Shown piece after piece: positions 7,634 through 16,604 of a stretch of 64,000 nt of DNA. Positions within the stretch are counted from its first letter, which is position 1; each line of letters starts with the position of its first letter. The position numbers were made by a program, and so were the translations under genes. The notes under the pieces were generated by a model. That model was given only the letters and a program-made list of their open reading frames with translations, was not told where the DNA came from and searched no databases. The DNA comes from Phytomonas francai (lineage: Eukaryota > Euglenozoa > Kinetoplastea > Trypanosomatida > Trypanosomatidae), in NCBI GenBank assembly GCA_001766655.1, contig MJCC01000002.1, positions 777,050-841,049 of the forward strand, written 5' to 3'.

Positions 7634-10552
7634 ATGAATCTTCCGATTCCCCAGAGTGCTCCGCTTGTTAGTGTAGAAAATGACGACAAATCGGATCCAA
7701 TTAAGGATCAAAGGCGGCGACATAAAGCACTTTCCACTTCAAAGAAGATTAATGCTATATTGAGTAAATACATGGCCATTCCTCGCCCTTTTAACCTCCG
7801 CGAGGAATCCGATACCGCCGCCGTCGAGCTCTGCAAGGCGGATAAGCCGGTGGACCCCCGCCTGAGAGGCGAATATTCTATGAAAAGCGCAAATGTTTTT
7901 CAAAGACTGCGTTATTATGATTTTCGGGGTGATGACGTTAACAAGCATGTGTTCATTACGAATAAGGAGGTGGAGTTGGCGGTGAGCCCTTTTCCGAATC
8001 GACGCCCGACGCTGTGGTTGACCCCCTACGACCGCCCCTGGGATGGTGATCCCTGCTTTGGCAAATCTTACCACTACCTCCGACCCACCCCCCTCCCCAT
8101 TCCCTCAGAAGAGGCGGTTCACGGCGGAAACTCTTTGAGCTTTTCGACCCATCGCGCGGGATACGTTCAGGGGAATGACGATATTCAATCTAAGGGATGC
8201 GAAGAACGAGTCGAAGGTGCCGATTTTTCACAAAAGACGATAGGGTCACGAAATTCTCCCATAGTTCAACCTTTTCTGGGAAATCCCAACATTGATTGTA
8301 ATGATCAAGTGCCTATGCACTACTACGTCCTCGGCGTGGGTACAACTCCTTTTAGTGGGCTCGTCTCCACGCTAGATTGCGCGGGATTTCTACTGATGCC
8401 GCCCCGAAGGTCTCTTCTAGACTGCTCGTGGTCTCTCAAATGGGCTAAATCCTACTTGAAAAGTGATTATAAAGCCGTACGGGCGGGTTCTTTTCAAAAA
8501 ATGAATCACATCCCAGGCTGTTATCCTCTAGGGAGGAAGCATATGCTCCATTTCTCACTGCTCGCCGCCGAAGAGCGGTGGAAGCGATACGTTGAAGCGC
8601 GTAATGGCGCCAAATCGGCTTCCTCTCTACAAACTGGGGAGGATAAAACTAGGAATTATCGGTCCTTCGGGGAGGGGCTCTCTCCGAGGTCCTGGATCCT
8701 TCCCGAGGAGGACGCGGCGTGCAGGGCCGCCCTTCGCCATCCCCAGCACCTTGGCAGGTTGTTCATCGTGAAACCGGCCTTCAGCGCGTGCGGGAGGGGG
8801 ATTCACCTGGTGAAAGGAGGGCCCAACGCGGACATTCCACGCCCTCAGAGCACGCGCGTTTTAGACCCCAAAGACGAGGTTCGAAAGGGGGATCGTCAGG
8901 GCACCCCTTTCTCGTCCTTTTCCCCAATCGTGGAAACGCTGGCGAGGCAGGGGCCCCCTCCCGAGCGTTTTGTTGTGCAGGAGTATATTGCCGATCCCTA
9001 TCTTGTCTACGGGTACAAGTTCGACCTGCGTCTTTACGTCGTTCTCACCTCCTACGAGCCGGTGCGGATGTATTTATATAAAGAGGGCTTAGTACGGTTT
9101 GCGACCTCGCCTTATTACGAATCTCCCGCACCCCTCGAGAGGCCTAACCTCGCGGGCGACTTATCCGGGGAAGGCTCGACAAGGACTCCTGCCTTGAAAA
9201 GCGAGGAGGAGGGTTCGTTGTGCATCGCGGATGAAGGTTGTCTGACGGCGCACCTCACCAATTTTACCATTAATAAAAAATCGGAGGATTTTGTGATTCC
9301 TTGCGACTCCGGGCAGGGTTCTGCGGATAAATCATCCGCGGGGGATGGGTTTATGGTATCCAAGTGGTCCTTGGCAGCTCTGCGGGCATATATGGAGGAG
9401 GACGGCGTAGATTGGGAGGCTACGATGGAGCGGGTCGAAGATTTGCTTGCCAAGGTTTTCCTTTCCATTGTGCCCAACGTGAGGGCAGAGTTGCGGGGGC
9501 TGGATTCCAATAGAAACGGAGGTGCCCATGATATCAAAAAGGCGGCATTTACCAAAGCGAAGGCAACCAACCAGAATTCCGATTTGCCTGCCGAAACCCC
9601 CTCTTTATTTTCCTCTAAAATACCACCACCGCCGTTTACTGTCCGTGGGGTCAGCCCATTTTTTGAGATATTCGGTGTGGACGTATTGCTACGGCGTAGC
9701 TCGTCGAAATCGGACCACACTTTGGATATTTCCATTTCAGAGGAAGAGGGAAAGCGTCAATGTAAGCCGCAAAGCACTTCCGGCGTCGTTTTAAATCCTG
9801 TTATCATCGAAGCTAATATCATGCCTTCGCTCAGCACGCACTACTCTCCGCTCGATCAGTGTATTAAGGGGAATTTCATCGCCGATGCGCTGAATTTGGT
9901 TGGACTTTCCCCTATAGGGTTCAAACCATCTCGCACACCCTCGTTTCCCTCACCGGATACTACTGGTACCAACAGTAAAGCACCTCATACAAAGCCTTTT
10001 CCCGACATGCACGACAATGCTTCCGAAAGTATTTCTAAACACCCAAAGGAAAAGGAAAAGGGTGGGGAACTACTTGGGTGTGCATCATCCACGGAGAAAA
10101 AGGAGATTACTGGGGAAAGCCATGCCATACAGGATACTTTTTCGACATCCCACGAAAGGGAAGACGGTGAATATGTTTATAATTATTTATTAAAACATCT
10201 TCTCTATGGGCAGCCTTCTTTCGTGGTGGATGCGTGCATGGTAAGCGAGGAGGAGCGCCTCCGCTCTCTTCATTTTAGGCGATTGCTTCCAACATCCAGA
10301 TCCTTTTCTCTTTATGAGCCTCTTCTTGTATCGAAAAAGGATGACTCGTTGACAGATCAGAGTGAGGGTCAAGGAAATACCGATAAGTTCCTTGATTCCA
10401 CCGATTTAAAGACGGATGCCGGGAATTCGAAGGTAAAAGAGGATGAAGCTTGCGATGTTCATCCCTGGCAATCTTTGGATGAGGTTTTAAGCGCATGGGA
10501 AGCATGCAGAGAGAGGCTCGTAAAAAGCGCCATTAAAAAAGGAGAGATTTAA
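7634..10552 (+). CDS. Tubulin-tyrosine-ligase-like (TTLL) enzyme, probable tubulin polyglutamylase
   Basis: The product has 972 residues and belongs to the ATP-grasp TTL family, which adds amino acids (mostly glutamate) to tubulin tails of axonemal and subpellicular microtubules. Core motifs occur in order: LFIVKPAFSACGRGIHLV near nt 8760, VVQEYIADP and GYKFDLRLYVVLTS near 8970-9050, HLTNFTINK near 9250, KWSLAALRAYM near 9363, FEIFGVDVLL near 9663 and IIEANIMPSLS near 9806. The last motif carries the Glu-x-Asn expected to bind Mg-ATP. The FGVD and E-x-N block points to the TTLL4/5-like glutamylase side rather than TTL itself, but substrate cannot be fixed from sequence. Long Ser/Lys-rich inserts interrupt the fold, and the C-terminal 200 residues are low-complexity. 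The ATG at 7634 is preceded directly by an in-frame TTG, which I do not use as start. Confidence 0.85.
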   Translation: MNLPIPQSAPLVSVENDDKSDPIKDQRRRHKALSTSKKINAILSKYMAIPRPFNLREESDTAAVELCKADKPVDPRLRGEYSMKSANVFQRLRYYDFRGDDVNKHVFITNKEVELAVSPFPNRRPTLWLTPYDRPWDGDPCFGKSYHYLRPTPLPIPSEEAVHGGNSLSFSTHRAGYVQGNDDIQSKGCEERVEGADFSQKTIGSRNSPIVQPFLGNPNIDCNDQVPMHYYVLGVGTTPFSGLVSTLDCAGFLLMPPRRSLLDCSWSLKWAKSYLKSDYKAVRAGSFQKMNHIPGCYPLGRKHMLHFSLLAAEERWKRYVEARNGAKSASSLQTGEDKTRNYRSFGEGLSPRSWILPEEDAACRAALRHPQHLGRLFIVKPAFSACGRGIHLVKGGPNADIPRPQSTRVLDPKDEVRKGDRQGTPFSSFSPIVETLARQGPPPERFVVQEYIADPYLVYGYKFDLRLYVVLTSYEPVRMYLYKEGLVRFATSPYYESPAPLERPNLAGDLSGEGSTRTPALKSEEEGSLCIADEGCLTAHLTNFTINKKSEDFVIPCDSGQGSADKSSAGDGFMVSKWSLAALRAYMEEDGVDWEATMERVEDLLAKVFLSIVPNVRAELRGLDSNRNGGAHDIKKAAFTKAKATNQNSDLPAETPSLFSSKIPPPPFTVRGVSPFFEIFGVDVLLRRSSSKSDHTLDISISEEEGKRQCKPQSTSGVVLNPVIIEANIMPSLSTHYSPLDQCIKGNFIADALNLVGLSPIGFKPSRTPSFPSPDTTGTNSKAPHTKPFPDMHDNASESISKHPKEKEKGGELLGCASSTEKKEITGESHAIQDTFSTSHEREDGEYVYNYLLKHLLYGQPSFVVDACMVSEEERLRSLHFRRLLPTSRSFSLYEPLLVSKKDDSLTDQSEGQGNTDKFLDSTDLKTDAGNSKVKEDEACDVHPWQSLDEVLSAWEACRERLVKSAIKKGEI

Positions 10553-11490
10553 TATAAATGTATATATATATATATATATTCTAAAATATTATACTTGCTT
10601 TACTCATCGGATAAACGTTTATTCGATCATAATCTGATCTCCTAGTCGAATTAACTAATTTGTTGGTTAATTAGGCATTAAAAAATATTTCATTTCTTAT
10701 CTATCTGCATATGCAAGATTCATTACTGATACAAATGTATATTTACCAGGAATTTATCCAATGGATGCCATATATTCATCACGTTCTTTTTTTATTCTGC
10801 ACATTTTAAGCAAAAAATAACTTAGGTATTTTGAATGAGGCTGTTCGTTTTTTTTTTTTTTTGAAGCGGGTTCTCTCCAAGATATAGGATATTTCTCTGA
10901 CTGTATATGTCTGAAGGAGAAAGTAGTTATGTGTGCGGGAAATCGAATGGATGCCCGAGTTATTATTATCGGGGCGTCCCCTCCTTCGCGATGTTTCCCA
11001 TATTTTGTTGGTGAATGCGGAGCTGTAGCCATAATGATTCGAAGACTTGGATGAACTTGTCCTCCGCAGATACTTTCAGAATGAAAGCTAGAGGCTGCAT
11101 AAAAACATCCTAATGAATGGCTATAGTATCTTTAACAACACGGTAAGGGATAATACCAAAAACTGTGAGGGTAGGATAGTGCAGGGTGGGAAATCCCAGA
11201 TTTTGTGAAGAAAAATAGACATGTATGGATGTAGTTGAGGGTGCAATGACGAAGCTATTGACTTCAAAAGGGAATGTATGTATTAATGTTTATTATTATT
11301 ATTATTGAAAGCATTAAATTGAATTGACTTCACAATGCTGCCTCTTTCTCTATTTGTTCTATTCTTTATCTGATTCAAGTGATTTTGGGTTACATTTTAC
11401 TTCCATTTTAGAGCTCTTCTAAACTTGCCTACGGTAATTATTTCGATTCCTCCATAATTAAGTGGTAGAAAGGAATTGAGAAGGGTAAAA
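10553..11490. other. Intergenic spacer, no clear gene
   Basis: A TA microsatellite lies at 10561-10579, eight bases after the TTLL stop. The rest is mixed AT-rich sequence with a T-tract near 10849-10862. A 41-codon ORF at 10929-11054 has a slightly protein-like composition but no recognisable family. The tract ending TTTTAG at about 11411 could serve NSF as splice acceptor. Confidence 0.5.
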
Positions 11491-13692
11491 ATGGCGAAGC
11501 GATTTATCGTATGCCCTTCGCCATCCAACGATGATATGATGACGAACCGGCTCTACCTCCATCCCGACGATCATTCCTCGGAGGTCGGGGGAAGGGCGTT
11601 CGTTATGATCGAATCCTTTCCCTTTAGCGTGCACCCGAGCCCAAACGTTAAAAGTGGGTTCATCGCCTTTAACAGCATCCAACGGCGGATGTTAAATCTC
11701 TCCGTTGTGAACAAATCCTCCGTGAGCCTCGCGTATGCGCCGGAAAAGCAGCCGGATATCGTGCGGATTACGATGTCGGTGGAGCATGCCACCTCGAAGC
11801 GGGAGTGCGAATTGGACTGCGGGGAGTTTGCGAGTATTTGCAAGGCCTCCTTTATCGGGCAGTGCTTTCGCAAAACCCAGCAGCTGCTGGTGGTGGTGAA
11901 CCGCGAAATTCGGCTTTGCGCGACGGTGACCGATCTCAAATTGGACCCCTCGTCCGATTCGACTTCGGGCTTTTCGAAGGGCGCCGAAATCGGGTTTCTC
12001 GGGCCCCTCAGCGAGATCATCGTGAGCACGCCAGAGCGGACGGGGATTACCCTGACGAACCTCACCGACGGCCAGCTCGACTCCCATCAGCAGCCGATTA
12101 TTCAGAATTTCGACCTCGAGAGCCTCGGAATCGGGGGCCTGAAGAACGAATTCGGGCAGGTCTTCCGCCGGGCCTTCTCGAGCCGCATCTTCCCGCCGTC
12201 GTATATCCGAAAGCTCGGGATTAAACACGTGAAGGGCGTCCTCCTGCACGGCCCGCCCGGGACCGGAAAGACGCTCATCGCGCGCAAAATCGGCGAGATC
12301 CTGAACTGCCATGAGCCGAAGATCGTGAACGGGCCGGAGGTGTTTAACAAATTCGTCGGCGGGACGGAGGAGAACGTGCGGAATTTATTCGCGGAGGCCG
12401 AGGCCGAGCAGGCGGCGAAGGGCGACACCTCGCGGCTGCATTTGATCATCTTCGACGAGTTCGACGCGATCTGCCGGCAGCGCGGGGGCGTGCGGGACTC
12501 GACCGGGGTCAGCGATAACGTCGTCAATCAGCTCCTCACGAAGATCGACGGGGTGAACGCGCTGAATAACGTCCTGCTGATCGGCATGACTAACCGAAAG
12601 GACCTCATCGACGAGGCGATTCTGCGGCCGGGGCGGTTTGAGGTCCACGTCGAGATCGGCCTGCCCGACGCGGACGGCCGGGCCGAGATTTTTCGCATCC
12701 ACACGCACGGAATGCGGACGAACAACATCCTCAGCCCCGACGTCCGCTTCGACGAGCTCGTTTCGCGGACGAAAAACTACTCGGGCGCGGAGATCGAGGG
12801 CGTCGTGCGGGCCTCCATGTCGAACGCGTTTAATCGCCATATTAACCTCGAGCAGGTCGACCAGAAGGTCGACCTCGAGAATGTCCTGGTGACCCGGCAG
12901 GACTTCCTCAGCGGGGTCGAGGAGGTGAAGCCCGCCTTCGGGCAGTCCAACGAGGAGTGCGCGAAGCTCCAGCGCTGGGGGATTCTGCCGTACGGCGATC
13001 CGTGGAGGAGGGTCGAGGAGCGCTGCCGGCGGTACGTCGGGCAGCTGAACGACGAGGGAAAGCGAATCCACTCGCTGACGGTGCTGATCAACGGCGCGGC
13101 GGGGTGTGGGAAGTCCGCGGTCGCCGCCTACCTCTCCCAGATCGCCAACTTCCCCTATACGAAGGTGGTCTCGTCCGATGATATGGTGGGCTATGGTGAG
13201 ATGCAGAGGGTGAATATCATCCGCAGGATTTTCGAGGACGCCTACAAGTCCCCCGAGAGTTGCATTATTCTCGATGATCTCGAGCGGTTAATCGAATTTT
13301 CCGGGCTCGGAGGGCGGTATAGTAATGCGCTTCTGCAGGCATTTTTGGTCCTTATTAAACGTCTCCCTGCGGAAGGGAAGAAGCTCATGGTGATCGGGAC
13401 GACCTCGCAGTACGATATTATTGACAGTTTAGAGCTCGCGTCGTGCTTTTCTGTGAAATTGCCGATACCTTTAGTGCTCCCGGAATCCATTCCTTCGATT
13501 GCCGAAGGCCTTGGTATTCGGTTTGGCTCTCTCCGGGATCAGAGCACGATTGTTGGGACCTTTCCACGCCCGATGCCGATTAAACAACTTCTTCTTATCA
13601 TGGAAATGGCAGCGGAGAGACGCGATGGGGGCCCTCCTTGTATAACGTACGAGTCTATGGAGCATGCCTTAGAGTCGACTGGCGAGCATTAA
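11491..13692 (+). CDS. NSF: NSF/Sec18-type AAA ATPase
   Basis: The product has 733 residues, the normal size for N-ethylmaleimide-sensitive factor, the cytosolic hexameric ATPase that disassembles SNARE complexes together with alpha-SNAP after membrane fusion. The order is an N-domain (about 1-200), D1 and D2. D1 has Walker A GPPGTGKTLIARKIG (nt about 12250) and Walker B LIIFDEFDAICRQRGG (about 12445), followed by the second region of homology (GMTNRKDLIDEAILRPGR). D2 has Walker A NGAAGCGKSAVAAYL (about 13090) and Walker B CIILDDLERLIEF (about 13262). The D2 lacks the DE pair of D1, as usual in NSF where D2 mainly supports the hexamer. The ATG at 11491 (MAKRFIVCPSP) is chosen over an upstream in-frame TTG. 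GC content is high between about 12100 and 13200 and lower at both ends. Confidence 0.95.
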   Translation: MAKRFIVCPSPSNDDMMTNRLYLHPDDHSSEVGGRAFVMIESFPFSVHPSPNVKSGFIAFNSIQRRMLNLSVVNKSSVSLAYAPEKQPDIVRITMSVEHATSKRECELDCGEFASICKASFIGQCFRKTQQLLVVVNREIRLCATVTDLKLDPSSDSTSGFSKGAEIGFLGPLSEIIVSTPERTGITLTNLTDGQLDSHQQPIIQNFDLESLGIGGLKNEFGQVFRRAFSSRIFPPSYIRKLGIKHVKGVLLHGPPGTGKTLIARKIGEILNCHEPKIVNGPEVFNKFVGGTEENVRNLFAEAEAEQAAKGDTSRLHLIIFDEFDAICRQRGGVRDSTGVSDNVVNQLLTKIDGVNALNNVLLIGMTNRKDLIDEAILRPGRFEVHVEIGLPDADGRAEIFRIHTHGMRTNNILSPDVRFDELVSRTKNYSGAEIEGVVRASMSNAFNRHINLEQVDQKVDLENVLVTRQDFLSGVEEVKPAFGQSNEECAKLQRWGILPYGDPWRRVEERCRRYVGQLNDEGKRIHSLTVLINGAAGCGKSAVAAYLSQIANFPYTKVVSSDDMVGYGEMQRVNIIRRIFEDAYKSPESCIILDDLERLIEFSGLGGRYSNALLQAFLVLIKRLPAEGKKLMVIGTTSQYDIIDSLELASCFSVKLPIPLVLPESIPSIAEGLGIRFGSLRDQSTIVGTFPRPMPIKQLLLIMEMAAERRDGGPPCITYESMEHALESTGEH

Positions 13693-14645
13693 GGAAAGAC
13701 GAAAAGAGCTGGGTACGTTGTAGTATGGTTGCACTGCATTGAGCTCCATATAATGGTTGGGGGGAAAAAACAATTTTGGCTATATACTTTTAGGGAGGGT
13801 AGAAAGCTAAGATGCTGAGTGAATCTTTTATTTATCCAATGGTGGTGTGCTTTTACCCATCACATGGTTACCTGACTGTGGTAATGGTGAATAAATAGTA
13901 TTCTATAAATATAATTCGGACAGCGTTACTTACAGATAAACCAAATACAAAGGTGTTGCGGCTTTTCTTTATTTTGAGGAAAGTTTATCATCTTATTTTT
14001 TCCGAAAAATATTCAGTGGTTACATCGTTGAATCTTTATGATAGGGGAGTAGAATAGAGGCACTCTATTTTCTATTCATTTGCTTTACCCCTATGGTTGT
14101 TTCTCGTTTTTTTCCTCATTTATCATTTGCTTGTTTTTTTTTCTTGGAATTCCCTGTCTGGAAGCCAAGGTAAAGCCATGCCATAGTGGGGGATCCGTGA
14201 CGCCAACAGTCATTCTTTTCTAACTGGTGGTGCGAGGCATTTGTTAAACCAAACGATCGAAACACCTTAATGAATCCAAAAAGATCTCTTCCGTTTCTTG
14301 TGCATTATATAACTAGCGACTAGAGAGGAAAATCAATTCTTTTCTTTTCGCCCAGCCACCCTGTGCCCCTTTAAAAAAAGAAATTACCTCCTCATATTCT
14401 TGCGAAAACAGTCCTTTTCCCAGATAACCACGAGGTCCGGGGGGTTTCGGCCGATGGGGGGACGGTGACGCACGCGTTTCCTTTTCTTGTTCCCCCTCTA
14501 CCCCTAGCCTAGGTCCGTAGTGTATAGTTTTTACGGATCTGACCTCGGGAGCTAAAAAAGCAATCGTGATTATGAAGAGTTCGGCAAAAATTGAAGTAAT
14601 AAGGAAATTAATTTAATTTGTTTGCGAAGCGGCATTTTTGCTCTT

Positions 14646-14663
14646 TACACACACACACACACA
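14646..14663. repeat. AC dinucleotide microsatellite
   Basis: A run of about nine AC units lies in the spacer upstream of Sm D3. No function is implied. Confidence 0.8.
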
Positions 14664-15548
14664 TATGATTGAACCTATAGTTTAAAGCTCTCATCATCAT
14701 TCTATTGTGCAAGAGTAATGGATATTTTTTGCTATTATATGGAAATCACTGTTAAAGAGGATAGCATAGTGGTTCACTTTAAAGAAGGAAAAGAATTTAT
14801 AATGACTTTCAACGCTATCGGTGGCGGGGTCGGCACAAGAATATTGTTCAGTTGCAAATTGTTAATATGGGGGTAGGTACATGGGATTTTTAAAATTTAT
14901 CTCTACCATTCTCTTTCTAAATATTTATATCTTCTGTATCTAACTCAGGCAAAAGGAAGCAGAAGTCTAGCCAGAGCGCGTGGTATTCATGTGAGTCATT
15001 AAAAAGCTACCATTATTCGTATTGCTGCAATTCGTTATTGAGCGTGCAAATAGAATTACGAAAAATACCATAGAACATGTATAAATGAAAACAAAGAGTG
15101 TGGAGTATTTTTCCCCAATTTTTGAATCATGAGCTTTTTACATAATTCATCTCTTTCTTTTTTCGTATTTCTATTTGTGTTTTGTTTCGAGAATTGTACA
15201 CTGCAAATGTTCCCCAACAAGCATTTCTTTCTTGAATGGTGATAGCGACTCAACTTCACAGAACTCAAAGAAGTATTTGTTTTCTAAAATACCACATTGT
15301 ATATTTTATGCTTGGACCATCCCTGGTATTTAGGAATGAATAGTGTGCTTAGTTTTACTTCTTATTGAAAATGAAATTCGTTTCCTTTGATTCCATGTTT
15401 ATTAATTTTCTCTACGATACTGGCTTTGTTTCCTGGTCTTAAAAAAAGGTAGATTTGCTTTATTCCGTGGGTCATATTATTCCGTGTAAGCGAATAATAC
15501 ACACACATTAAAGAGAAATTACTAAACTCATAAGGGTGCATTTCCATC

Positions 15549-15572
15549 GTGTTTTCCTTTTTACTTCTCCAG
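15549..15572 (+). promoter_or_regulatory. Putative trans-splice acceptor for Sm D3
   Basis: A pyrimidine-rich stretch (GTTTTCCTTTTTACTTCTCC) ends in AG at 15572, eight bases before the ATG at 15581. It also shows that the longer ORF beginning upstream at 15536 is not the real start. Confidence 0.6.
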
Positions 15573-15580
15573 TGACCATA

Positions 15581-15919
15581 ATGTCTTTCAGCATTCCTTT
15601 AAAGGTTTTATACGATGCTATCGGTACCAAGGTCTCTCTCGAATTAGCCAATGGTGAGATCTATAGCGGCACCCTCACGGAGCTGCAGGATACGATGAAC
15701 ATCCTCTTAGTTGACGCCACAAAAACTAGCAAATCGGGCAGACAAACTTCTATGAAAAGCGTCTTTCTCCGCGGCTCGAACGTCGTTTTTTTCCAATTAC
15801 CCGATTTGCTTCAAATGAGTCCGGCATTATTAGCGGCTGGTAAACTGGCACCCAAGGCCCTGGATAAGCGAGGAGACGGAAAGGGATTTGGTAGCAACCG
15901 CAAGTTCCAGCGCGATTAA
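15581..15919 (+). CDS. SmD3: Small nuclear ribonucleoprotein Sm D3
   Basis: The product has 112 residues and is an Sm-fold protein of the heptameric ring on spliceosomal U snRNAs. In trypanosomatids these snRNPs serve mainly spliced-leader trans-splicing. The N-terminus [20 protein letters not shown] followed by E-x-x-NG-x-x-Y-x-G is the Sm1 motif. Sm2 appears as [16 protein letters not shown], and the IP-x-K-x-L-x-(D/E) start is the D3 hallmark. The C-terminal tail is short and lacks the long Arg-Gly repeat of the human protein. The start is fixed by the conserved N-terminus and by the splice acceptor eight bases upstream; the frame stays open further up to 15536, but that stretch would precede the acceptor. 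Confidence 0.92.
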   Translation: MSFSIPLKVLYDAIGTKVSLELANGEIYSGTLTELQDTMNILLVDATKTSKSGRQTSMKSVFLRGSNVVFFQLPDLLQMSPALLAAGKLAPKALDKRGDGKGFGSNRKFQRD

Positions 15920-16604
15920 AACAAAAGGGCATCCAAGTAAAAGGAACAGCAAAGTCATTTATTTGCAGAGACGGAAGCTAATGAGTCTAAAAGAATAAGA
16001 AGATAGAGTGTGGAAAAGATGATATTTTCGTCATTTGTTACATTGAGGGGTAGGATCAATGTAAATGCATTTTTTTTAGCGTTGAAGGTCGAAATTGGGC
16101 GCATCTCAAAAATCATGGGAAGCGGAGAATGGGGAGGGGGGGGGGAGGGGTATTCTTCCTTACCTAAGGAATATTGTGAGCTTGTTTTGGCATTTGAGGT
16201 GTATCCACAAGTTAAAGAAGAATTTAAATGCATTGTGGGTCTTTTATTGATGATATGTGTAAGTATATATATATATATATACTTAGAGAGAGAAAGAGGG
16301 AGCTAAAGTAGGTTGTTTAGCTGATACGATCATTAGTATACGACAACTGTTTTTAATGCGCTTTGATTAGTTACTTTTTTCCCCTTGTTTTATTTTGATT
16401 CATTTGCATTTTCCATTTTGCTTGTAAGAGATGATACACAGATTTATACTGCAAGAGAGTCTTGAGTTTAGTGCTTTAGTCACGTAAGCGTGGTCTTCCT
16501 TTTCCCTTGGGCTGGGGGACAGACGAAAAGGGTCACAATTAGAAAATATCTTTAGAGGCCTGTTCATTATTGAAGCCATATCAAAAAAGTAAAGACGCAC
16601 ACGA
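15920..16604. other. Intergenic spacer with G-tract and TA repeat
   Basis: The region contains a G-rich run at 16131-16150 (two G blocks split by single A residues), a TA microsatellite at 16264-16281 followed by GAGA-type sequence, and a pyrimidine tract at about 16374-16428 ending in AG, the likely acceptor for the next gene. ORFs here are low-complexity and not convincing. Confidence 0.55.

Larger units (their letters stand above)
13693..15580. other. Long intergenic spacer with unexplained structured patch
   Basis: This 1.9 kb stretch has no recognisable gene. It holds a GC-rich patch at about 14430-14475, a palindrome CCTAGCCTAGG near 14504, and a possible stem-loop at about 14511-14548 (AGGTCCGTA pairing with TACGG...ACCT). 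An AC microsatellite lies at 14646-14663. A 52-codon ORF at 14718-14876 is followed by a GTAGGT and, about 70 bases on, a pyrimidine tract ending in CAG at 14948. I find no tRNA or rRNA signature. A polypyrimidine tract ending CCAG at 15572 marks the next gene. Confidence 0.45.

Noticed and set aside
10561..10579. TA microsatellites as replication origins or promoters
   Set aside because: They recur after several genes and show no additional element; simple repeats explain them.
14511..14548. A tRNA-like string (GTCCGTAGTGTATAG)
   Set aside because: There is a passing likeness to a tRNA D-arm, but no T-arm consensus, acceptor stem or anticodon arm could be built.
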